Source: Chloroflexota bacterium
Lineage (GTDB): Bacteria > Chloroflexota > Dormibacteria > Aeolococcales > Aeolococcaceae
Reading direction: 5' to 3'
Length of the DNA stretch: 64,000 nt
Assembly: GCA_005880985.1 (NCBI GenBank)
Contig: VBIQ01000010.1
Location: 1 to 64,000, forward strand
Below the pieces are notes generated by a model. It did no database searches. It was not told the DNA's origin and saw only the letters and a list, made by a program, of their open reading frames with translations. This document shows positions 36,183 through 50,345 of the stretch, piece by piece (within the stretch, counting starts at the first letter, position 1; every line of letters begins with the position of its first letter). A program made the translations under genes and the position numbers.

Positions 36183-37094
36183 TTGCACATCGACCTCTAC
36201 ATCGCCCTGGCGGGTCTGGTCGTCGGCTTCACCGTGGGGCTGACCGGCATGGGCGGCGGGGCGCTGATGACCCCGATCCTGGTCCTCCTCTTCCGGGTGC
36301 AGCCGCTCGCCGCGGTGTCCAGCGACCTGGTCGCGTCGTTCGTGATGAAGCCCTTCGGTGGCGCGGTCCACATACGCCGGGGGACGGTGAACTGGACGTT
36401 GGTCCGCTGGCTGGTCGTCGGGTCGGTCCCCTCGGCGCTTCTCGGTGTTGGCCTGATCCGGATCCTCGGGCATGGCAAGCACCTGCAGGACGTGGTCCAG
36501 GGCGCCATGGGCGCTGCCCTGCTCCTCGCCGCCGCCACCATCGCCGTCAAGGCGGTGATCGGCCTGCGCCACCGCTCCCACGAGGGCCGCAGCGCGGCGT
36601 CGTCCACGCCCATCACCGTGCGGCCGCTGCCGACCCTGGCCATCGGGGCTTTCGGCGGCCTCCTCGTCGGCATGACCTCGGTGGGCTCGGGTTCGCTGAT
36701 CATCGTCCTGCTCCTCTTCCTCTATCCCTCGCTGCGCGCGTCGCAGCTCGTGGGCACCGACCTGGTCCAGGCCATTCCCCTGGTGGGCGCAGCCGCCTTC
36801 GGACACGTGCTCATCGGCGACTTCCGCCTGGCACTGACGCTGTCGCTGCTCGTCGGCAGCATCCCCGGGGTCTACCTGGGAGCTCGCATCTCGGCCCACT
36901 CGGCCAGCCGGCTCGTCCGTCCGGCGATCGCCTTTGTCCTTCTGGCCTCCGGCCTCAAGCTCATCCAGGTCGGCAACATCGAGCTCGGGGCCATCCTGCT
37001 CGGCGTGCTCGTCGTCGGCCCGCCGCTGTGGATCTGGCTTCGGGCGACCGACGGGTTCCCGCTGCGGCCGCTGCCCCAGAAGGTTCACTACTGA
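36183..37094 (+). CDS. TauE/SafE-family sulfite exporter-like permease
   Basis: The protein has 303 residues. About eight membrane helices fall in two repeats, each with the Gly-rich signature (GLTGMGGGALMTPIL and GMTSVGSGSLIIVLLL). The family (DUF81) exports sulfite, sulfoacetate or related organic anions; the substrate is unknown. TTG 36183 is the most upstream reasonable start; an ATG at 36166 lies in a different frame. It stands alone and converges on DUF2017. Confidence 0.88.
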   Translation: MHIDLYIALAGLVVGFTVGLTGMGGGALMTPILVLLFRVQPLAAVSSDLVASFVMKPFGGAVHIRRGTVNWTLVRWLVVGSVPSALLGVGLIRILGHGKHLQDVVQGAMGAALLLAAATIAVKAVIGLRHRSHEGRSAASSTPITVRPLPTLAIGAFGGLLVGMTSVGSGSLIIVLLLFLYPSLRASQLVGTDLVQAIPLVGAAAFGHVLIGDFRLALTLSLLVGSIPGVYLGARISAHSASRLVRPAIAFVLLASGLKLIQVGNIELGAILLGVLVVGPPLWIWLRATDGFPLRPLPQKVHY

Positions 37095-37124
37095 GGCTCG
37101 CGTCGGTCCCTCGGGCGGCCGCCG

Positions 37125-37604
37125 TCAGTCCTCCTGTTCCCCGACCGAGTCGACGGCGGGCGACATGGCGCTGACCAGTCCCTCCTGCACCCAGCCCAGG
37201 GCGATGAGCATGTCGTACTCGGGGCGGGCGAGGGTCGCCTCGTCGACCGTCGACTCCCAGCCGTCGGCGTCGATGCCGATCAGCCCGCCGGCGACCAGGC
37301 GCAGGTGGTTGAGAGCCCGGATCCAGGCGAGCGTCTGGTCGTCCGCGAGGAGGATCCGGTCGCGGCCGGCGGCCAGCCCGCCGCGGACCAAGTCGATGTC
37401 GGCGAGGCGGGTGCTCTCGAAGTCGGGCCGCGCCAGGCGCTGGTACTCGGCCTCGAGCTCGGGGTCCTCGTAGGCCCGGGGCGAGCTCCTCGGCACCGTT
37501 CCCAGCTTGGCGCTCAGCCGGTCGACGATGTCGAGCAGGAGCTCGCGCTCGCGACCGTCGAGGCGCAGCTCGGTGCCGCCGCGACGGCGGACGATCTCCG
37601 CCAC
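37125..37604 (-). CDS. DUF2017-family protein
   Basis: The protein has 159 residues. It is helical and acidic, begins with a basic RRRGGTELRLDGRERELLLDIV stretch, and has ALNHLRLVAGGLIG and DMLIALGWVQEGLV segments, as in DUF2017 proteins known next to clpS in Actinobacteria. It starts at GTG 37604, directly abutting the clpS stop. Function is unknown; a role with ClpS or its protease is suggested only by that linkage. Confidence 0.8.
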   Translation of the reverse strand: MAEIVRRRGGTELRLDGRERELLLDIVDRLSAKLGTVPRSSPRAYEDPELEAEYQRLARPDFESTRLADIDLVRGGLAAGRDRILLADDQTLAWIRALNHLRLVAGGLIGIDADGWESTVDEATLARPEYDMLIALGWVQEGLVSAMSPAVDSVGEQED

Positions 37605-37895
37605 TCAGCCGTGGGCCAGAGTAGCCTGCAGGCCGAAGGCGTGGAGCTGGCTGACCGACACCTCGGCCTGCTCCCGCGGTTGGGAGGCGACGATCGCCTT
37701 GCCATCGTTGTGGATCTGGAGCATCAGCTTGGTCGCGGTGGTCTGGTCGTAGCCGAAGAGGCGGCGCAGTACCAGCACCACGTAGGACATCAGGGTGATG
37801 GGGTCGTTCCACACCACGACCTGCCAGGGGAAGTCTCGCTGCTGCTGCTGGCGGCGCACCGGGGCACGTTCCCGGGTCGGGGCTTCGACCGGCAT
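37605..37895 (-). CDS. clpS: ClpS, N-end rule adaptor of Clp protease
   Basis: The protein has 96 residues from ATG 37895. It shows the ClpS core: WQVVVWNDPITLMSYVVLVLRRLFGYD, with N-degron pocket residues N-D-P. ClpS hands proteins with bulky N-terminal residues to ClpC/ClpA; clpC is at 41.1 kb. A TACCCT hexamer six bases before ATG 37895 supports this start over the in-frame GTG at 37901. Confidence 0.93.
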   Translation of the reverse strand: MPVEAPTRERAPVRRQQQQRDFPWQVVVWNDPITLMSYVVLVLRRLFGYDQTTATKLMLQIHNDGKAIVASQPREQAEVSVSQLHAFGLQATLAHG

Positions 37896-37901
37896 GAGCA
37901 C

Positions 37902-37907
37902 AGGGTA
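37902..37907 (-). promoter_or_regulatory. -10 hexamer of leaderless clpS-DUF2017 unit
   Basis: The minus strand reads TACCCT, six bases (containing the rival GTG), then ATG 37895. Confidence 0.5.
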
Positions 37908-37937
37908 GTCGCCGCGACGGCGCCCGGCGACCGGTTC

Positions 37938-38687
37938 TCAGTAGAGGGCGGCGGCGAGTCGCGGGCGGAGCTGCTGCACCAGGGGATCGCCCTCCCCCTG
38001 CTCGGCGAAGACGCCGACGATGACCCGCCGGAGCAGGTCGCGGTCCTCGCCACCGGTCTCGCGGATCGCCTCGACCAGCCTCGGCAGGGCGGCGGCCAGC
38101 TCGCCGGTGTCGAGCCGGGCGAGCGCCGCCTGCACCGGCCCGCCGGCCCCATCGGCCCGCTGGAGCTGGATCCGGGCCAGCAACCCGGCGGCCACCGGGT
38201 CGTGCTCCACCGGCCTGAGCATCGCCTCAGCCTCGGCCACCTCCCCGTCTCGGAGGAGGAGCCGGGCGAGCGCGACTCGCGCCGGCGCGTGGTCCGGGTC
38301 GGCATCGACCGCGGCTCGCAGTGAGGCCGGATCGCCGGCGGCGACCAGCTGCTCGGCGGGGGAGGGGAGGAGGGCGTCGAGGAACCGATCCACCATCGCC
38401 CGCGGCTGAGCCCCCACGAACTCGGCGACCACCGCACCGTTGCGGAACGCCTTGACCGCGGGGATGCCGCGGATGCCGTAGCGGCTGGCAAGGCCGGGGT
38501 TGGCGTCGGTGTCGACCTTGGCGAGGGTGATGGCTCCAGCGCGCGCCGCGACCGCATCCTCGAGCGCCGGCCCCAGCAGCCGGCAGGGTCCGCACCACGC
38601 GGCCCAGAAGTCGACGACGACGGGTGCGGTGCGGGAGCGGTCCAGCACCTCGGCGGCGAACGAGCTCTCGGTGACCTCCACGGTCAT
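37938..38687 (-). CDS. Thioredoxin-TPR protein (CnoX/YbbN-like)
   Basis: The protein has 249 residues from ATG 38687; ATG 38693 is two codons earlier. A thioredoxin domain (1-105) has the full redox motif W-C-G-P-C and the cis-Pro (GIPAVKAF). An alpha-helical TPR-like region (about 110-249) follows, as in the CnoX/YbbN family. Those act as holdase chaperones and redox guards handing clients to GroEL or DnaK. Retention of both Cys means it may be a true oxidoreductase. Confidence 0.88.
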   Translation of the reverse strand: MTVEVTESSFAAEVLDRSRTAPVVVDFWAAWCGPCRLLGPALEDAVAARAGAITLAKVDTDANPGLASRYGIRGIPAVKAFRNGAVVAEFVGAQPRAMVDRFLDALLPSPAEQLVAAGDPASLRAAVDADPDHAPARVALARLLLRDGEVAEAEAMLRPVEHDPVAAGLLARIQLQRADGAGGPVQAALARLDTGELAAALPRLVEAIRETGGEDRDLLRRVIVGVFAEQGEGDPLVQQLRPRLAAALY

Positions 38688-38849
38688 GGCCATGGTGTAC
38701 CCGCGGCGGGAGCGATCAACGCATCGGCCCGGGACGTCGGCACGGCGCCTGCCATGCCGACGCCCCGCGCAGTTCCCCCTCACGGTCTTTTAGCCGGTTG
38801 GTCCGGCGGCGTGAGAAGCCGGCGCCCCGACAGGCGCTCGGTCCGGTGG

Positions 38850-39080
38850 TTACGAGGTGGCTGTCGCCGAGCTGGAGATGTCGAGCGTCCCCGCCCAGGT
38901 GTCGCGGAACCGCTCCGAGACCACCGGGGCCGCGGGCACGGCCGACACGGTCTGCTCGAGCACCGCCCGCAGGGGCAGCTCGCAGTCGTGGCAGATGATC
39001 CAGATCGCTCCCGGCTCGCCCACCGCCCTCTCGAGACGGTGGCGCCTGCCGCACTCTTCGCAGGTGATGGTGATGCGCAT
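38850..39080 (-). CDS. Small zinc-ribbon protein, unknown function
   Basis: The protein has 76 residues from ATG 39080, preceded by GAAGGA. Two Cys pairs, CEECGRRH and CHDCELPL, about 22 residues apart, make a probable zinc ribbon. The C-terminal third is Ala/Thr/Ser-rich and without motif. I recognise no family. It is divergent from rpsA. A 162-bp gap separates it from the thioredoxin gene. Confidence 0.6.
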   Translation of the reverse strand: MRITITCEECGRRHRLERAVGEPGAIWIICHDCELPLRAVLEQTVSAVPAAPVVSERFRDTWAGTLDISSSATATS

Positions 39081-39269
39081 CTGGGTCCTTCGTGCCTTCG
39101 CCGCGGTCGGCTCTCCGCTCCGACGCCCGCAGCGTTGCACGGGACCCGAGCAAGAAGCCATCACATCGGGTTGAGAGTTGTTAATGGCCGCTGGCGAGCG
39201 CGTCAAAGCCTTCAGCGGGGGCGCACCGCCGCCCCGCCGGCAACTCGGGTTCGAGTTCGACCGTGGTGG

Positions 39270-39275
39270 TACACT
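39270..39275 (+). promoter_or_regulatory. -10 hexamer of rpsA
   Basis: TACACT lies in the 332-bp gap between the zinc-ribbon gene and rpsA, about 138 bases before the start. No clear -35 is seen. Nothing else is recognised in the gap. Confidence 0.4.
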
Positions 39276-39412
39276 CCGGCCCTGTCGCGCATCGCGGCGG
39301 GTGTCATCGCGCCCGTCAATCGCACCAGCGCGCGACGGTTTGCGGCGTCGGTCCGCACCCGCCAGGCCGGAACCCTCACGGATACCAGCAGGCAGGACAC
39401 TGAAGGAGCGCT

Positions 39413-40882
39413 TTGACAACGACCGAGACCATGGAAGCCGAGATCACCATGGAGGACCTCCTCCGTTCCGAGGAGCACTTCATCCGCGCCCTGACCCACG
39501 GGGACATCGTCGACGGGAAGGTGGTACGGGTCGATCCCGACGAGGTCCTGGTCGACATCGGGGCCAAGTCCGAGGGGGTGATCTCCAACCGCGAGCTGGC
39601 GGCTCGGGGTGAGCAGCCGGTCGCCCTCAACCCGGGCGACGAGGTCAAGGTTTATGTCATCCAGCCCGAAAACGAGAACGGTAACGTCGTCCTCTCCCTG
39701 CGCAAGGCTCGGGCCGAGGGCATCTGGCAGAAGGCCGCCGAGAAGGAAGAGGCGGGCGAGATCATCGACGCCGAGGTCCGCGAACAGAACAAGGGCGGGC
39801 TGATCGTCAACATCATGGGGCTGCGCGGCTTCCTCCCCAGCAGTCAGGTGGCGCGACAGTTCAGCGGCAACCTGATGGAGCTGGTGGGGACCAAGATCCC
39901 GGTCAAGATCCTCGAGGTCAACCGCAAGCGCAACCGCCTGATCGTCTCCCAGCGCGCCGCCCAGGATGAGGACCGCGCCCGCCAGCGCGAGGAACTCTTC
40001 GAGAAGCTCGAGGTCGGCGACGTGGTCAAGGGCAAGGTCAGCGGGCTGACCTCCTACGGCGCCTTCGTCAACCTCGGCGGCGCCGACGGCCTCATCCACA
40101 TCAGCGAGCTGTCCTGGGACCGCATCAACAACGTCAGTGACATGCTCGCCGTCGGCGACGAGGTCGAGGTCAAGGTGATCAAGCTCGATCCCGAGCTCAG
40201 CCGGATCAGCCTGTCGCTGCGGCAGATGTCGGCCGATCCCTGGGACACCATCGAGGACCGCTTCCCGCCGGCTCAGGCCATCACCGGGGTGGTCACCAAG
40301 ACCAAGAAGTACGGCGCCTTCCTGCAGATCGCGGACGGCGTCGAGGGGCTGCTCCACATCAGCGAGCTGTCCTGGGACCACGTGGAGCGCACCGAGGACG
40401 TTCTCAAGGTCGGCGACGAGGTGACGGTCATGGTCCTCAACGCCGACAAGGTGCGCCGCCGCATCAGCCTGTCGCTGCGCCAGCTGCAGAGCCGCGGCCC
40501 GGGCGCCGGCGGCGAGGAGTTCTACCCCGGGGCGGACTACGAGCCGGACGCGGAGGGTGACGGCGCGGCGGGGGTGCGAGACGAGGCTCCCGAGGCCGCC
40601 GCGGCGCCGGTCGCGGTCGCGAGCAGCGACACAGCGGACACCGTCGAGGCGCCGGAGGTCCCCGCGAGCGCCGATGTGGCGGACGCAGCCGATGACCCCG
40701 GCGTGGTCGCGGGCGCGGACAATTCGCACAAAACCGAGGCCCTCGATGTCGTCGCGGGCGCCGGGAAACCGGACAAAGATGGTGCGACCGCCGACGCGGC
40801 GGCCGAGGAGTCGAAGGCCGGCGACGTGCCCCCGGGCGAGCGCGAGCCGGTCGCGGCCACCGAGGACGAGACCGAGTCCTGA
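39413..40882 (+). CDS. rpsA: Ribosomal protein S1 (30S S1-like, four S1 domains)
   Basis: The protein has 489 residues from TTG 39413, behind AAGGAG; ATG 39431 is an alternative. Four S1 RNA-binding domains begin near residues 30, 114, 203 and 285; the last two share the HISELSWD ending. An acidic Ala/Asp/Glu-rich tail of about 115 residues follows from 373, where six-domain S1 proteins would continue. S1 brings structured mRNAs to the ribosome. In a genome with many leaderless mRNAs its role is of interest. Confidence 0.92.
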   Translation: MTTTETMEAEITMEDLLRSEEHFIRALTHGDIVDGKVVRVDPDEVLVDIGAKSEGVISNRELAARGEQPVALNPGDEVKVYVIQPENENGNVVLSLRKARAEGIWQKAAEKEEAGEIIDAEVREQNKGGLIVNIMGLRGFLPSSQVARQFSGNLMELVGTKIPVKILEVNRKRNRLIVSQRAAQDEDRARQREELFEKLEVGDVVKGKVSGLTSYGAFVNLGGADGLIHISELSWDRINNVSDMLAVGDEVEVKVIKLDPELSRISLSLRQMSADPWDTIEDRFPPAQAITGVVTKTKKYGAFLQIADGVEGLLHISELSWDHVERTEDVLKVGDEVTVMVLNADKVRRRISLSLRQLQSRGPGAGGEEFYPGADYEPDAEGDGAAGVRDEAPEAAAAPVAVASSDTADTVEAPEVPASADVADAADDPGVVAGADNSHKTEALDVVAGAGKPDKDGATADAAAEESKAGDVPPGEREPVAATEDETES

Positions 40883-41097
40883 CCCCTGGCGTGGCCCTGG
40901 CAGCGGCCGCCCGACGTCACACGCCGTCGGGGTGGCTTCACCCGGCTTGACAGGATTTGGTCGTCCGAACTGGTTACGTGTCGATCTCGGGTGGGCATAA
41001 TGGGGGAGGCGCGGGTCCCCCCGGCCGGGGCCCCTGCCCGGCTGTCTCAGCCCGGCAGGACATCCCCACCGCGGGCGCCGATGCTCAGGAGAAGCAC

Positions 41098-43614
<2,517 letters not shown>

Positions 43615-43664
43615 GCGGCCGCGGGGGGCGGGAGACGGGACCGGTTAGCTTCCCATCGAGTCGG

Positions 43665-43670
43665 TACCCT
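43665..43670 (+). promoter_or_regulatory. -10 hexamer of leaderless uvrA
   Basis: TACCCT is followed by eight bases and ATG 43679, without a Shine-Dalgarno sequence. Confidence 0.5.
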
Positions 43671-43678
43671 TAGCCGGC

Positions 43679-46717
<3,039 letters not shown>

Positions 46718-46893
46718 TCCCGATCTCACCCGCGCCGGAGCCTCTGCGCGGCTTTTGAGCCCGCCTCGGGTGCGCGCCGCGTGGACACCCGCAATCGCGC
46801 GAGCTGGGTTACCGTTACGCGGCTGCGGCCCGGTGCGGGCCGGATCCGAGGCCGTCGGCGGGGCGGCCGGTCAGAGGCAAGGGAAGAGTGGCC

Positions 46894-47190
46894 ATGATGT
46901 CGCCGGACGGAGAGGAGCGCCGTCGCCGCCTGCGGCGCCTCGATGACTGCCTCAGCGTGCTCGAGCAGGCGCACGAGCTGGACATGACCGAGGTGACGCC
47001 CCAGATCGCCGAGATGATCAGCGACCGCGTGCCCACCATCCAGCAGGGGATGCTGATCGCCGACGCGATCGAGGAGGTGCTGCGCCACCAGGAGCCCTTC
47101 ATGGTGCAGATCCGGCCCGAGATCGCCGGACGTCGGGTGCGGCGCCGGCGCGATCCCTTCGACGTCCGCCTCCTTCTGAGCCGCCGCTGA
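46894..47190 (+). CDS. Small basic protein, unknown function
   Basis: The protein has 98 residues from ATG 46894, eight bases after GGGAAGA; GTG 46888 is an alternative. It has Arg-rich ends and a central helical stretch (LRRLDDCLSVLEQAHELD, then EVTPQIAEMISDRVP). I know no family, but the stretch resembles the protein at 19740. It lies between uvrA and the UPF0182 gene, both separately promoted. Confidence 0.6.
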   Translation: MMSPDGEERRRRLRRLDDCLSVLEQAHELDMTEVTPQIAEMISDRVPTIQQGMLIADAIEEVLRHQEPFMVQIRPEIAGRRVRRRRDPFDVRLLLSRR

Positions 47191-47237
47191 TCGCGATCGC
47201 GCCGGCAGCCGGTGCGGACGGACCGGTAGACGGCGCG

Positions 47238-47243
47238 TACACT
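47238..47243 (+). promoter_or_regulatory. -10 hexamer of leaderless UPF0182 gene
   Basis: TACACT is followed by eleven bases and ATG 47255, without a Shine-Dalgarno sequence. Confidence 0.45.
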
Positions 47244-47254
47244 GCGGCCCCGCG

Positions 47255-50200
47255 ATGAGCGCTTTCGGCTTCGACCCGCGCGACCGCCCGCCCGGCTGGC
47301 CGCCGTTCCGGCCGCGGCCGCGGGTGATCCGTTCGCCTGGGGGCTGGTCGGGCCGGCGGCGGCTGCTGGTGATCGTGGTCGCGGTGATCGTCGTCCTCGC
47401 GATCATCGCCGCCTCGCTCGTCAACCTGCGGGTGCAACTCCTCTTTCTCGACAACCTGGGGCACTCCAACGTCTTCTGGACGCCGCTGGCGGCGCGGGTG
47501 CTCCTCTTCCTGATCGGGCTGCTCATCACCGGCGGTCTGGTGGCGGTGAACATCCCCTTCTGGATGGCGGCGGCGAGCACCGTCGATCGACGCGGCGGGA
47601 CCGTCGCCCTGGTCGCCGGCATCGCCATCGCGGTGATCGCGGGAATCGGCGGCGGCATCTTCCTGGCGGGGCAGTGGCAGGACGTCCTTCTCTGGATGCA
47701 CGGCCACAACTTCGGCATCACCGAACCGGTCTTCGACCGCGACGTGTCCTTCTGGGTCTTCAGCCTGCCGGTGATCGACGACCTCAACGCGCTCGGCTGG
47801 ACGGCGGCGGTGATCAGCCTGCTGGGTGCGGTTGCGGTTGCCGGCGTCTGCGTCTTCGTCGAGACCGCTCCCGCCGAGGTGCCGCTGCCGCTGCGCCCGC
47901 CTCCCGGTCGCAGCCCGACCGATGGGATGCGGATCGCGACGCTGCACGCCGGCGCCGCGCTGGCGGCGATCTTCGTGCTCGCTGCCCTCGGGGCGCACTT
48001 CGGCGTCTTTCACCTGGCGACCTCGCAGCACGACAACTTCGTCGGACTCGATGCCACCCAGCGCAACGTGACCCGTCCGGTCCTCGGAGCCCTGCAGGTG
48101 GTCGCGGCGCTCCTCGCCCTCGCCACCGTGGCGCTGCTGGTCTGGCGGCGGCACGCCTCGGTCATCCCCACCGGCATCACCCTGGGCTCGCTGCTCTTCG
48201 GCTGGCTGATCGGCGCCGGGCTCGCCCAGGGCGTTCCGGCGGCGATCTACCAGGCGGCCAGCGTCAACCCGAACGCCCAGTCGGCGCAGCGCCAGACCAT
48301 CGCCGACTTCCTCCAGGTCAGCCGCGGCGCCTGGAGCCTGCAGACGGGCAGAGATGTCGAGGCTCGGTCGTTCGGCAATCCCCAGGGGAGCCCGCCGCAG
48401 GCGGCGACGCCGGCCGACCTCGCCGCCGACCCCGGCACCCTCGAGAACGTCCGCATCCAGGACCCGTCGCTGCTGCCCGAGGTCTTCGCCCAGATCGACC
48501 GCAGCCTCAGCTATCAGACGTTTCCCAGAGTCGCCGTCGACCGCTATCACACCGCCGATGGACGCGAGGTTCAGGTGATGCTGGCCCCGCGCGAGATCGC
48601 CGAGAACGACGTGCCCAACGCTTCCTTTCAGACCCGGGCGCTGCAGTACACCCACGGATACGGCATCACCGCCGCGTCGGTCAACCGGTTCACCTCCGAC
48701 GGCAATCCGGTGCTATTGGCAGGCCGGCAGCCGCTGCAGCTGACCACCGGTGCCGATGATCCCAACGCCGTGCCCGCGCTCAATGTCGCCGACCCCCGCA
48801 TCTACTGCGGGCTGGCGACAACGCAACCCGTGGTGGTCGCCACCAAGACCTCGGAGTTCGACTATCCGTCCAGCTCCGGTAATCACAACAGCAGCTTCGG
48901 CAATGTGCCTGGCGGGATCCGGACACCGAGCGCCATCGATCGGCTGGCCATCTCCATCAGCGCCTTCGGGTCGCTCGACTATCTGCTGACCGGCCAGCTG
49001 ACCTCCAACAGCCAGGTGCTGCTGCACCGGCAGGTCAGCGATCGGGTGTCGACCCTGGCGCCCTTCCTGCGCCTCGACGGCGATCCCTACGTCGTCGCCG
49101 ACCAGAGCAGCGGTCACCTCGTCTTCGTCGTCGATGCCTACGTCGACAGCGACCGCGTGCCCGACTCCTTCCGTCAGGGCGACGGGACCTCCTACATGAG
49201 CAACGCGGTCAAGGCGGTGATCGACGCGCGGAGCTGCAAGACGACGCTCTACGCGCTCGACCTCAAGGAGCCGCTCATCTCCGCCTACAACGACATCTAC
49301 CCGGGGCTGCTGACTCCGATCTCGCAGATGCCGAGCGCGCTGCGGGCTCACCTTCGCTATCCGGAGGATCTCTTCACCTCGCAGGCCCGGGTGTATGCCG
49401 CCGCCCACATCACCGACCCCGACCAGCTCTTCAACCGCACCGAGCTCTACCGCATCGCCGACGAGCTTGCCTCCGACCAGTCGGTCACCTCGACGCAACC
49501 GCGATACGTGGAACTGACCCTCCCGGGCGACAGCAGGCCAAGCTTCATCCTGTTGCAGACGTTCTCGCCGGCGGCGAGCCCCGGTGGCGGTGGCGCCAGC
49601 AACGTGATGCGGGCGCTGCTGGCGGCGCAGGCCGACTACACCACCACCAGCCATCCCAAGCTGGTCGCGGTCCCCTTCAACAACGCCGCCAACGTGCTCG
49701 GTCCGCTGCAGTTCGACAACAACATCAACACCAACCAGGACATCAGCAAGGAGCGGACCCTGCTCGGGCAGGGTGGCTCCACGGTGGTATTCGGCAACGT
49801 GATCGTGCTGCCCTTCAACAACCGTTCCTTCATCTATGTGCGGCCGTTCTACGTGCTGGCGGCGGGACAGGCCGGTGCCGGCACCTTCCCCCAGCTGCAC
49901 GCGGTGGTGGTGGGCACCCAGCAGCAGGTGGCGGAAGGACCGACCTTCGCGGCCGCCCTGCAGAACCTCTTCAGCGGCCAGCAGATTCCCGGGGTGGCGA
50001 CGCCGGCGCCCTCACCGGGAGCGTCGCCCTCGCCGGGGGCGACGCCGACCCCCGGCGGGCTGAGTCCGCAGGTGCTCAGCCTGGTGCAGGACCTGCTCAA
50101 CCACCAGGCGGACGCCGCCCAGGCACTGCGCCAGAACCCACCCGACTTCGCGCGCTACGGCCAGGACGAGGCGGCGGTGCAGCGTGACGCCGACCAGCTG

Positions 50201-50281
50201 CGCACACTGCTGGGACCCGGCGTCTCGGTGTCGCCGTCACCGGCTCCATCGGCATCGCCCTCGCCCTCGCCGACCCACTAG
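47255..50281 (+). CDS. UPF0182-family large membrane protein
   Basis: The protein has 1008 residues. An N-terminal half with about seven membrane helices (within residues 35-320) has the family blocks LFLDNLGHSNVFWTP and FDRDVSFWVFSLP. A large extracytoplasmic domain follows (TPISQMPSALRAHLRYPEDLF, NNRSFIYVRPFYVL). The last 100 residues contain two Pro/Ser/Ala-rich stretches. The function of UPF0182 is unknown. It stands alone behind a leaderless-type promoter. Confidence 0.93.
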   Translation: MSAFGFDPRDRPPGWPPFRPRPRVIRSPGGWSGRRRLLVIVVAVIVVLAIIAASLVNLRVQLLFLDNLGHSNVFWTPLAARVLLFLIGLLITGGLVAVNIPFWMAAASTVDRRGGTVALVAGIAIAVIAGIGGGIFLAGQWQDVLLWMHGHNFGITEPVFDRDVSFWVFSLPVIDDLNALGWTAAVISLLGAVAVAGVCVFVETAPAEVPLPLRPPPGRSPTDGMRIATLHAGAALAAIFVLAALGAHFGVFHLATSQHDNFVGLDATQRNVTRPVLGALQVVAALLALATVALLVWRRHASVIPTGITLGSLLFGWLIGAGLAQGVPAAIYQAASVNPNAQSAQRQTIADFLQVSRGAWSLQTGRDVEARSFGNPQGSPPQAATPADLAADPGTLENVRIQDPSLLPEVFAQIDRSLSYQTFPRVAVDRYHTADGREVQVMLAPREIAENDVPNASFQTRALQYTHGYGITAASVNRFTSDGNPVLLAGRQPLQLTTGADDPNAVPALNVADPRIYCGLATTQPVVVATKTSEFDYPSSSGNHNSSFGNVPGGIRTPSAIDRLAISISAFGSLDYLLTGQLTSNSQVLLHRQVSDRVSTLAPFLRLDGDPYVVADQSSGHLVFVVDAYVDSDRVPDSFRQGDGTSYMSNAVKAVIDARSCKTTLYALDLKEPLISAYNDIYPGLLTPISQMPSALRAHLRYPEDLFTSQARVYAAAHITDPDQLFNRTELYRIADELASDQSVTSTQPRYVELTLPGDSRPSFILLQTFSPAASPGGGGASNVMRALLAAQADYTTTSHPKLVAVPFNNAANVLGPLQFDNNINTNQDISKERTLLGQGGSTVVFGNVIVLPFNNRSFIYVRPFYVLAAGQAGAGTFPQLHAVVVGTQQQVAEGPTFAAALQNLFSGQQIPGVATPAPSPGASPSPGATPTPGGLSPQVLSLVQDLLNHQADAAQALRQNPPDFARYGQDEAAVQRDADQLRTLLGPGVSVSPSPAPSASPSPSPTH

Positions 50282-50332
50282 GGTGCAGCGGGCGCGATCC
50301 ATTCGTCGCGGCGACGTGCGGCGCGCGGCGAC

Positions 50333-50338
50333 TAGGCT
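50333..50338 (+). promoter_or_regulatory. -10 hexamer of leaderless MBL hydrolase gene
   Basis: TAGGCT is followed by seven bases and ATG 50346. Confidence 0.5.
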
Positions 50339-50345
50339 TGCCGCG

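Noticed and set aside
35965-36243. A 92-codon frame with ATG before the TauE gene
   Set aside because: It overlaps the TauE start in another frame and has no ribosome site or recognisable sequence.
34677-37088. A long minus-strand open frame across nadC and the TauE gene
   Set aside because: It runs over two well-supported plus-strand genes and a repeat-filled gap, and its translation is low complexity.
38694-38849. Terminator between the zinc-ribbon and thioredoxin genes
   Set aside because: GC-rich stems exist, but no T-tract follows on the minus strand.
40883-41097. Heat-shock operator (CtsR or HspR/HAIR) before clpC
   Set aside because: No matching direct or inverted repeat was found. 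A TTGACA at 40947 and CATAAT at 40996 are not at promoter spacing from each other.
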